Positions 1 through 5,436 of a DNA stretch of 5,436 bases are shown in pieces. The position numbers were made by a program, and so were the translations under genes. The notes below the pieces were generated by a model. That model was not told where the DNA came from, did not search any database, and saw only the letters and a program-made list of their open reading frames with translations. The DNA comes from Acidobacteriota bacterium (GTDB lineage Bacteria > Acidobacteriota > Thermoanaerobaculia > Multivoradales > JAHEKO01). The stretch spans positions 1 through 5,436 of the forward strand of contig JAUWSP010000226.1 of NCBI GenBank assembly GCA_030610025.1. Direction: 5' to 3'. Each line of letters begins with the position of its first letter. The first letter of the stretch is position 1.

Positions 1-1242
1 CACCAGGGTCGCATAGCCGCTGAAGATCGAGCCGAGCACTACCAGGGGGAGCGCCATCTCCCACTTCCCCTGCCATAAGGCGCTCCTCACCTCCCGGAGA
101 CTGAAGGCCTGACGACCTGCCTTCGTGAGGATCCCTTCGCGAACACCCCAAGCGGCAACCAGCAGAAGCAAAAGGAGGCCGGGGACCAGACCGCCGAGGA
201 AGAGATCTGGGATCGCGACCTGCGCGACGATGCCGTAGAGCATGAGAGGCAGGGCAGGGGGAAATAGGAGACCCAGTGAGCCGGATGCCGTCAACAGTCC
301 GATCGAGAAGCGTTCCCGATACCCGTCGGACCGGAGGGCCTGAAACAGCAGCCCTCCAAGCGCCAGGATGGTAACGCCGGAGCCACCCGTGAGCACCGTG
401 AAGAACGCGCACGACAGAGTGGCTACAACCGCTGTACCACCTGGCACCCACCCGAACAGGGCCCGGAAGACCTTCAATAGCCGCTCCGAGGCCCCCCCCT
501 TGGCCAGCATGAAGCCCGCCAGCGTAAACAGTGGAATCGCGGGCAACGTGGGCGACACCACCAGCCGATAGGACTCGGCAGGAACGGCGGCTGCGGGCAC
601 ACCCACTGCGAGAAAGAGAAGCACCGCAATTCCACCCAGGGCGGCGAAGATGGGGGCACCCAGAAGAGTCGCCACCAGAACTACTCCCACGAGGGGCAGG
701 GCAGGTACACCTTCCAGCCACAGGGGAGACTGACCCACCCACAGGCCGATGAGCAGGCCGATCAGGGCCGGAATCCGGGCCACCCCTCGATCCGCGGAGT
801 GCCCAACCAAGCGCCAGGCGATGAAGGCGAATCCGATGGGCATGGCCAGCTGTGCAACCCAGACTGGAAGGCCGGCCGCGACCTCGGTGCCCGCCTGGCG
901 CTCGATGACCACCAGATCCCAGGCAGCTCGCGCCAGAAGCGCCGTGATCCCCGCCGCCACGGTGTTGGCGCCGATTTTGGCCACTTCCCGCCATCGACCC
1001 TCCGGCAAGAATTCCCCCGTCGCCAGCGTCAGGAGTTTGCCTTCGCGGGCTGCCAGGGCGGCACCCAGAAAAGTGACCCAGAGAGTCAGATGCTGAACAA
1101 AGGGGAGAGAGCCGGGAATACCGACTCCGAAGAGGGCTCGCAAGCCAGCTTCGGCCAACGGCAGGATCGCCATCAGGACCAACGCCAAGCCGGCCAGACC
1201 ACTCTCGAGGCGCCAGAAGGCACTCTTCAGCGTCAAGGACAC
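1..1242 (-). CDS. dctM: TRAP transporter fused small/large permease (DctQ-DctM), 3' end outside window
   Basis: Reading the minus strand from 1242 to 1 gives 414 codons without a stop, so the C-terminus lies beyond the left edge. Residues about 10-150 look like a DctQ small subunit: a hydrophobic first helix, then QHLTLWVTFLGAALAAREGK at 50-69. From about residue 180 the protein is DctM-like: GAPIFAALGG (195-204), IPLFTLAGFMLAKGGASERL (236-255), the GWVPGG and LTGGSGVTILALGG stretch (264-297), then SGSLGLLFPPALPLMLYG and LFLGGLVPG. DctQ and DctM normally form the inner-membrane part of a sodium- or proton-driven importer fed by a periplasmic binding protein. Fused forms are usually about 600-640 residues, so roughly a third is missing. 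The frame opens after the tatT stop 30 nt upstream, which suggests an operon. The start is uncertain: GTG at 1240-1242 is used here, but TTG at 1234-1236 has a better-placed GGAG. Ligand unknown. Confidence 0.9.
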   Translation of the reverse strand, partial: MSLTLKSAFWRLESGLAGLALVLMAILPLAEAGLRALFGVGIPGSLPFVQHLTLWVTFLGAALAAREGKLLTLATGEFLPEGRWREVAKIGANTVAAGITALLARAAWDLVVIERQAGTEVAAGLPVWVAQLAMPIGFAFIAWRLVGHSADRGVARIPALIGLLIGLWVGQSPLWLEGVPALPLVGVVLVATLLGAPIFAALGGIAVLLFLAVGVPAAAVPAESYRLVVSPTLPAIPLFTLAGFMLAKGGASERLLKVFRALFGWVPGGTAVVATLSCAFFTVLTGGSGVTILALGGLLFQALRSDGYRERFSIGLLTASGSLGLLFPPALPLMLYGIVAQVAIPDLFLGGLVPGLLLLLLVAAWGVREGILTKAGRQAFSLREVRSALWQGKWEMALPLVVLGSIFSGYATLV

Positions 1243-1272
1243 TCCGATCGCGACGACTGGCCAGAAGCGAGA

Positions 1273-2205
1273 CTATTTCTGGAACTGGCCATCTTCCGCC
1301 TCTGAATAGTCCAGGAAGAGAATCTCGGTCTGCGTCAGCAACCACTCCGCGCGTCGCTGGGCAAGCACATTGGCCAATCGTAGCGAGGGCTCCTCATCCG
1401 GGTCGATGGCCAGAGCTTGATGGAGCAAGTCTCGAAACTCCCGCCAGTCCTGAGCCGGAACCGACACGGCTTCGGCGAAGGTAACAAACGGCGAGGCGCT
1501 TCTGCCGTGCGACAGCTCGACAGCCCGATCGAAGTGCAGTCGCGCCTGTTCGACCGAGCCTCCCGCCGCCTCGGGCATCGCCTCCAGCGCGATCAACACC
1601 CCGTGCACGGCACCCCAGTCGTAGGCCTCATCCAACACCACGACGCGATTCATCAGGCTCCTGACCGCCGGCACGTCTGCCACGAGCTCGGGCCGATCTT
1701 GCCCTAGAGAGATAGCGCCGCCCCAGGCTGCTCCCGTCCAGAACAAGAGTGACACCTGATCTCTACCGAAGCTCTCGACAGCACCTCGGGGCTCGAGCTT
1801 CAGTCTGTCCACGACGCCTGACGACTCCAACTCCATGGCGCGAAAACAATAGTCCCGGCCACGAAGATAGAGCTGCAGCGCTCGATCATAGCCTCGGCTT
1901 GCAGCCTCGAAATCGGTATCTTCGAGCTGCTCGGCTTCGGCCTCTACAAAGGCGAAAGCGTACTGGGCAAAGCCTTGGCAGGCGGCTAACAACAGACCCC
2001 GGTGCTCTGGCTTTTCGGCCAGCAGCGACTCGAGAGTCTTCAGCGCGAACGGTGTGGCATCCCGAATCAGCTCCGGGTCGCCGTCGGAAGCAAAAACATC
2101 GCCTGTCGAGACCAAGGAGTCGGCCAGGGCGTTGACTGCCAGCCCTCGAACCGAACAGGCCCAACCGGACAGGGCAAGGCAAGTCAGCGTCGCAATAACG
2201 ACCAA
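1273..2205 (-). CDS. tatT: TRAP transporter TatT component family lipoprotein (TPR-like periplasmic partner)
   Basis: A 310-residue protein recognised as the TatT family, whose type member is Treponema pallidum Tp0956. There, TatT is a helical TPR-like lipoprotein that works with the substrate-binding protein of a TRAP importer (the TPAT systems). Family-like stretches are FASDGDPELIRDATPFALK (38-56), LAEKPEHRGLLLAACQGFAQ (62-81), LLFWTGAAWGGAISL (153-167) and the C-terminal helices with FDRAVELS and LANVLAQRRAEWLL. The N-terminus is a hydrophobic stretch ending in LSGWAC, so Cys17 is the likely lipidation site, although GWAC is a poor lipobox. The start is TTG at 2203-2205 with no clear Shine-Dalgarno and no positive charge before the hydrophobic stretch. 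An in-frame TAA at 2224-2226 limits any upstream extension. The gene lies directly upstream of the fused permease. The usual dctP binding-protein gene is not between them. Probable role: shuttling or holding ligand in the periplasm. Confidence 0.88.
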   Translation of the reverse strand: MVVIATLTCLALSGWACSVRGLAVNALADSLVSTGDVFASDGDPELIRDATPFALKTLESLLAEKPEHRGLLLAACQGFAQYAFAFVEAEAEQLEDTDFEAASRGYDRALQLYLRGRDYCFRAMELESSGVVDRLKLEPRGAVESFGRDQVSLLFWTGAAWGGAISLGQDRPELVADVPAVRSLMNRVVVLDEAYDWGAVHGVLIALEAMPEAAGGSVEQARLHFDRAVELSHGRSASPFVTFAEAVSVPAQDWREFRDLLHQALAIDPDEEPSLRLANVLAQRRAEWLLTQTEILFLDYSEAEDGQFQK

Positions 2206-2503
2206 CTGACGGATCCAGGAGAGTTACTGCAGCCCATCCTGGTGTCGGCTTCGGCTCATCTCACGGGCCTTCGATTCCTGCAACGGAGTCTTGAATGTAC
2301 CCGCGGGCAGGTTGACGGTCAAGCCAAGCGACGCAGGGACCCCGAGCCTGTCGTCGTGACCGAGCGATTCAATACGAGGATCGCAAACGCGAGCCTGCAA
2401 CCTGTCCAAAGGGATAACGTACTAGGATCTAGGCGGTGGGGCGAGGATTGTGCGGCTCCAGGTTGCCTCGAATCCTCTTCCCTGGACCAACGGAGCAAGG
2501 CAA
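2206..2503. other. Divergent intergenic region between tatT and the phosphatase gene
   Basis: This 298-bp stretch separates the outward-facing tatT operon and phosphatase gene, so it should hold promoters for both. I found no sigma-70-like -35/-10 pair with good spacing on either strand and do not call one. Two CTAG tetramers lie close together at 2422-2425 and 2429-2432, forming an imperfect palindrome. A minus-strand 61-codon frame (2224-2409) starts at TTG and ends 18 nt before tatT in the same frame; it has no recognisable domain and I do not call it a gene. An upstream in-frame GTG for the phosphatase (2450) also falls here. Confidence 0.5.
2492..2495 (+). promoter_or_regulatory. Shine-Dalgarno (GGAG) deciding the phosphatase start
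   Basis: GGAG lies 8 nt before the GTG at 2504-2506. The longer alternative, GTG at 2450, has no comparable motif, and the 18 residues it would add look like neither a signal nor a domain. This favours the shorter 378-residue product. Confidence 0.55.
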
Positions 2504-3640
2504 GTGCAGAAGAAAACCCAGGAGTACGCCCAGCAAGCGCGCCACTTTCTTCGTGAGTACACCGAAGGCCTGAATGTCCGCGACCTGCGGCGCCTTTTCG
2601 ACCAGGATGCCGCACATGCCTACAAAGTCCTGACACGAGATCAGGATGCGGCTGACGAGCCTGAGAATCCGACGCGCAGATTCTTCCACCGGGCCAAGAT
2701 CATGTTCCTCGGAATCTCCTACAAGCTCGGCCCAGCCCGGCGGATGCTCTTCGTGTTCTGCCTGCTGTTCGCAATACTCGGGCTCATCAGCCCGCCAACC
2801 TTCGAGTTCTACTCGGACCAGGCGAGTGTCGAGATCGACTTTTCACCCTTGTGGTTCCTGCTCAGCATCGGTGGCCTCCTCTGGTTACTCATCGTGGAGC
2901 TCGTGGATCGTGTCCGAGTCCGGGATGAGCTCGAGGTAGCCCGAAAGCTGCAGAGCGACCTACTGCCTGACACCTCACCCGAGGTGCCTGGTTACACCTT
3001 CGCCCATTCCTATCGCACGGCCAACGAAGTCGGTGGAGACTACTACGACTTCCAGACTCTTCCCGATGGCCGCCTGGCGATCCTGATGGGCGATGCCAGT
3101 GGACACGGAATCGCCGCGGGCCTGCTGATGGCGATCGCCAACGCAACGCTGAAGACCGCCATGGACGTCGATCCGGAACCGGAAGCGGTGGCATCCCTAC
3201 TCAATGCAGCGCTCTACCGCACCGGCGATCGCCGGGCGTTCATGACCCTGTTCTATGGCCTTCTCGACCCGGCCAGTGGAGGGTTCACCTTCGTGTGTGC
3301 CGGACATCCCTTCCCTCTGCTGCGCAGGGCTGGAGGTCCGATCGAAGAGCTCGGGACCGGAACGCTTCCCCTGGGCCTGCGTCGTGACATCGACCCGAAA
3401 GCGCAGTCGGTCGTTCTGGAGGACGGCGACCTCCTTGTCCTCTTCACCGATGGCCTTCCCGAGTCCGTCAGCGGGCCGGATGGCGATGCCTTCGGTTTCC
3501 AGAAAATCAAACAACTCCTGGCAACGGTAGGCTCTCCCAGCAAAGTACACGATCGCATTCTCATGGCCTTCGACCAGCATATCGGCCATGAGCCCCTGAC
3601 CGACGACCTGACCCTGGTGGTGATCTCCAGGGCTGCCTGA
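2504..3640 (+). CDS. Membrane-anchored PP2C/SpoIIE-type (RsbU-like) serine/threonine phosphatase
   Basis: The protein has 378 residues from GTG 2504. A soluble N-terminal segment (1-75) contains REYTEGLNVRDLRRLF. Two hydrophobic helices follow at about 81-97 and 115-134, with a short loop between them. The helical linker VRDELEVARKLQSDLLPD (139-156) is typical of SpoIIE/RsbU proteins. The catalytic domain shows NEVGGDYYDF (174-183), GDASGHG (196-202), CAGHPFPLLRR (265-275), TLPLGL, LFTDGLPES (313-321) and TDDLTLVVIS (366-375). The metal-binding aspartates expected in this family are therefore present: Asp179, Asp197, Asp316 and Asp368. Family members dephosphorylate anti-sigma-factor antagonists or other phosphoserine/threonine proteins. 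Here the domain should face the cytoplasm at the membrane. No STAS or anti-sigma partner is encoded nearby, so the target is unknown. The N-terminal segment may be a sensor or dimerisation region (inference). The gene converges on fadI, with a hairpin repeat in between. Confidence 0.9.
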   Translation: MQKKTQEYAQQARHFLREYTEGLNVRDLRRLFDQDAAHAYKVLTRDQDAADEPENPTRRFFHRAKIMFLGISYKLGPARRMLFVFCLLFAILGLISPPTFEFYSDQASVEIDFSPLWFLLSIGGLLWLLIVELVDRVRVRDELEVARKLQSDLLPDTSPEVPGYTFAHSYRTANEVGGDYYDFQTLPDGRLAILMGDASGHGIAAGLLMAIANATLKTAMDVDPEPEAVASLLNAALYRTGDRRAFMTLFYGLLDPASGGFTFVCAGHPFPLLRRAGGPIEELGTGTLPLGLRRDIDPKAQSVVLEDGDLLVLFTDGLPESVSGPDGDAFGFQKIKQLLATVGSPSKVHDRILMAFDQHIGHEPLTDDLTLVVISRAA

Positions 3641-3648
3641 TTGGCCCC

Positions 3649-3818
3649 GCCTAGTGGGCTGTAACGTTCGAACGGTTAGTGGATGTGCGAGTCATCGGGT
3701 TCGAGATCAAGGCGCGCCGACGCAGGAATAGCGGGACTATGTCGAGGAGGCGCAACGCCGAGATCGAGCCCGAGGGCCGCTCAGGCGCTAACCGTTTGAG
3801 CGTTACAGTCCACTAGGC
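3649..3818 (+). repeat. Long hairpin repeat, copy A (conserved core, complementary arms)
   Basis: Outer arms 3649-3679 and 3788-3818 pair over 31 positions with 3 mismatches. All three are G-U compatible when the plus strand is read as RNA. A second pairing, TCGGGTTCGA (3695-3704) with TCGAGCCCGA (3764-3773), has one mismatch, again G-U. The 50-nt core at 3711-3760 begins GGCGCGCCGACGCA and contains ATAGCGGGACTAT, a 4-bp stem with a 5-nt loop. It ends GGCGCAACGCCG, which can pair back to GGCGCGCC with a CAA bulge. The whole unit therefore folds into one long rod. CTAG occurs near both ends (3650-3653 and 3813-3816). It starts 8 nt after the phosphatase stop, and its right arm holds the fadI stop codon. 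It could act as a two-way terminator between convergent genes, but there is no T-run. The core recurs at 5347-5396. Confidence 0.88.
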
Positions 3819-5270
3819 CCGCTCGACCACCATGGCAAGGCCTATCCCACCGGCCGCACAGACGGTGATCAGACCGAGATTCATGCTTCGGGAGCGCAAC
3901 TCCTCGAGCAACTGAATGGTGACCCGCCCGCCGGTGGCACCGAAGGGATGGCCAAGGGCAATCGAGCCTCCGTTGACGTTGAAGCGTTCCAGGTCGATCT
4001 CACCGAGAGGCTCGCTGCGGCCCAACTCCTGAGCCGCGAACTTGCGTGAAGCGAAGGCCTTCATGTTGGAGAGCACCTGCGCCGCAAAGGCCTCGTGCAT
4101 TTCCACCAGATCGATGTCGGCGAGCTTCAAGCCGGCTCGATCGAGAGCCACCGGCGCGGCGTAGGCAGGCGCTTGCAGCAGTTGAGTCCCGGGGTCCAGG
4201 CTGGCATAGGCGAAGGAGCGGATGTAACCCAGCGGCGAATAGCCCAGGGCTCGAGCCTTGTCCTCGCTCATCAGGAGTACCGCCGAAGCACCGTCGGTGA
4301 TTGGGCTGGAGTTGCCCGCCGTCAGCGTGCCATACCGGCGATCGAATACCGGCTTGAGCTGCCCCAGCGCTTCCGCGGTCGAGTCGGGTCGAATCCCGTT
4401 GTCGACGCTGACTGCCGTGTCGAACCCCGGGCGGGGAAAGGTGGACACGCTCTGCCGCGAGAGTCGCCCCTCCTCGGTTGCCGCAGCAGCCCGTTGATGT
4501 GACATCAAGGCGATCTCATCCTGGGCACGGCGCGAAATCTCATTCTCCTTGGCCATCTTCTCGCACGCCTCACCCATGGTCATCCCGGTCGTGTACTCAG
4601 CGATCGCAGGTGGAACGGGAACCAGATCGCGCGGGCGAATCTTGGATGCCACAGCCAGTTTCTGGCCGACGCTCTTGGCCTTGTCGAGCTCCATCAACCA
4701 GCGTGAGGCTGGTTTCGAAACCAGGATTGGAACGTTGCTGAGCGACTCGGCACCACCGGTCAGCACGACATCGCACTGGCCAGTGAGAATGGCTTCCGCC
4801 CCAGAGGTGATGGCCCGGTTGGACGAGGCGCAGGCAAGGCTCACCGTGGTTCCCGGAATCGTCATCGGTAAACTGGCTCGAAAGACGACCTCCCGCCCCA
4901 GGTTCGGAGCTTGCAGCGCCGGTACCACAACCCCGAATATCGAGTAGTCGACTTCTTCCGGAGGCAGGCCGGTGCGGGCAAGCAGCTCGGCACTGGCCAC
5001 GCCAGCCAGGTCGATGACATCCATATCGCGGAAATCGGTTCCGGCCCTGCAAAAAGGAGTGCGGCAGCCGTCGACGATCGCCACCCGTCCCCCGACACCC
5101 TTCAAGGTCTGGCTGGCCACTCTGGCGATGTTTGGGGCCTCTCCGGGCCCGCGAGTCCAGACGCTGTCAGCGAGAGCACCGATCTCCTCGGCAGCCGAGC
5201 TGTCGAGTGGAGGTGGCAATACCGGCACTCGATCCGATGACTTGCTGTTCGAATTGGAATTGGCAGCCAT
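3813..5270 (-). CDS. fadI: FadI-type acetyl-CoA C-acyltransferase (3-ketoacyl-CoA thiolase)
   Basis: A 485-residue thiolase that cleaves 3-ketoacyl-CoA with CoA to acetyl-CoA and a shortened acyl-CoA, the last step of beta-oxidation. Key residues are visible: nucleophile Cys147 in SLACASSNRA, HEAFAAQ with His392 (the His form seen in FadI and trifunctional-enzyme beta subunits), GHPFGATG with His441, and CAAGGIG with Cys471. The stretch RPRDLVPVPPAIAEYTTGM closely resembles E. coli FadI (about 436 residues). The thiolase fold begins near residue 60 (GGRVAIVDGCRTPF). The first roughly 50 residues are an extension, starting with a Ser/Asn-rich run, that E. coli FadI lacks. ATG at 5268-5270 has a good Shine-Dalgarno. 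No fadJ partner is adjacent: downstream is the convergent phosphatase gene, and upstream the window ends in a repeat. The TAG stop lies inside the right arm of repeat copy A. The protein is probably cytoplasmic and acts with a hydratase/dehydrogenase encoded elsewhere. Confidence 0.93.
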   Translation of the reverse strand: MAANSNSNSKSSDRVPVLPPPLDSSAAEEIGALADSVWTRGPGEAPNIARVASQTLKGVGGRVAIVDGCRTPFCRAGTDFRDMDVIDLAGVASAELLARTGLPPEEVDYSIFGVVVPALQAPNLGREVVFRASLPMTIPGTTVSLACASSNRAITSGAEAILTGQCDVVLTGGAESLSNVPILVSKPASRWLMELDKAKSVGQKLAVASKIRPRDLVPVPPAIAEYTTGMTMGEACEKMAKENEISRRAQDEIALMSHQRAAAATEEGRLSRQSVSTFPRPGFDTAVSVDNGIRPDSTAEALGQLKPVFDRRYGTLTAGNSSPITDGASAVLLMSEDKARALGYSPLGYIRSFAYASLDPGTQLLQAPAYAAPVALDRAGLKLADIDLVEMHEAFAAQVLSNMKAFASRKFAAQELGRSEPLGEIDLERFNVNGGSIALGHPFGATGGRVTIQLLEELRSRSMNLGLITVCAAGGIGLAMVVERA

Positions 5271-5279
5271 GAACCTGAT

Positions 5280-5285
5280 CTCCTC
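5280..5285 (-). promoter_or_regulatory. Shine-Dalgarno of fadI
   Basis: The minus strand reads GAGGAG, then 9 nt, then the ATG at 5268-5270. It fixes the fadI start and supports the N-terminal extension being translated. Repeat copy B begins one base upstream, so the leader and probably the promoter lie inside or beyond that repeat. Confidence 0.75.
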
Positions 5286-5286
5286 G

Positions 5287-5436
5287 CTAGTGTCCCGTGC
5301 GGTAAGTTCGCTGCCTAGATCGCGGTGGGCTTCACGTTGCTGGCACGGCGCGCCGACGCAAGCATAGCGGGACTATGGTGAGGTGGCGCAACGCCGCCAG
5401 CGGCGGGAAGAACCCGCGAGGTAGGCAGCGAACTTA
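5287..5436 (+). repeat. Long hairpin repeat, copy B (right end cut by window edge)
   Basis: The core at 5347-5396 matches 45 of 50 bases of the copy A core, in the same orientation. Arms 5303-5324 and 5415-5436 pair at 20 of 22 positions. A further inner stem (about 5325-5344 with 5396-5414) includes CTTC/GAAG and GCTGG/CCAGC blocks. The arm sequences differ from copy A apart from a shared CTAGTG start and a GTAA(C)GTTCG block, yet the distance from CTAG to the core is almost equal (60 versus 61 nt). If the palindrome continues, the next bases should read CCGCACGGGACACTAG, giving 166 nt against 167 nt CTAG-to-CTAG in copy A. The left end lies one base from the fadI Shine-Dalgarno, so in fadI mRNA this hairpin, read as its complement, would be in the 5' leader if transcription starts upstream of it. 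Confidence 0.85.

Noticed and set aside
799..1305. 168-codon plus-strand frame opposite the permease gene
   Set aside because: The opposite strand encodes clear DctQ/DctM motifs; this frame has Gln/Arg-rich composition typical of an antisense shadow.
2224..2409. 61-codon minus-strand frame ending 18 nt before tatT, in the same frame
   Set aside because: It starts with TTG, has no clear Shine-Dalgarno and no recognisable domain, and lies where promoters for two divergent genes are expected. A decayed or short leader gene cannot be excluded.
2422..2432. Paired CTAG motifs as a third, decayed repeat copy
   Set aside because: No core-like sequence and no complementary arm is found nearby; only the CTAG tetramers are shared.
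2450..2503. Upstream GTG start for the phosphatase adding 18 residues
   Set aside because: No Shine-Dalgarno precedes it, while GTG 2504 has GGAG 8 nt upstream.
3660..3790. Small protein encoded within the repeat
   Set aside because: Short open stretches exist on the minus strand, but no start with a ribosome binding site is evident, and the palindromic layout explains the conservation better.
3649..3818. CRISPR array or classic rho-independent terminator
   Set aside because: There is no series of short direct repeats with spacers. The hairpin is far longer than a standard terminator and lacks a T-run on either strand.

Overview
The window is GC-rich, gene-dense bacterial DNA. It has four protein genes and two copies of a long hairpin repeat. 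The mix of a TPR-associated TRAP transporter (TatT with a fused DctQ-DctM permease), a membrane-anchored SpoIIE/RsbU-type phosphatase and a FadI-type thiolase fits an environmental Acidobacteriota or deltaproteobacteria-like lineage such as Myxococcota or Binatia. This placement is inferred from gene style; no taxonomic marker is present.

Layout. Positions 1-2205 (minus strand) hold a transporter operon: tatT (1273-2205) followed after 30 nt by a dctQ-dctM fusion that runs off the left edge (1242 to 1). The fusion has no stop in the window, and about 414 codons are visible. Positions 2206-2503 are a divergent intergenic region with no convincing gene. Positions 2504-3640 (plus strand) encode a two-TM PP2C/SpoIIE-type phosphatase. 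Positions 3813-5270 (minus strand) encode fadI, which converges on the phosphatase gene.

The most unusual content is a repeat present twice, at 3649-3818 and from 5287 to the right edge. Each copy is a near-palindrome about 166-170 nt long that begins at CTAGTG. Both carry the same 50-nt central core in the same orientation (45 of 50 bases identical). The long arms differ in sequence between copies but stay complementary within each copy, which is a covariation pattern. In copy A every mismatch in the paired arms checked is G-U compatible if the plus strand is transcribed. The two copies bracket fadI closely: one supplies the fadI stop codon, and the other begins one base beyond its Shine-Dalgarno sequence.

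Functionally, the transporter genes probably import an organic acid or other small hydrophobic ligand. FadI carries out the thiolytic step of fatty acid beta-oxidation. The phosphatase probably acts in a partner-switch or phospho-signalling pathway. No direct functional link between the three units is visible.
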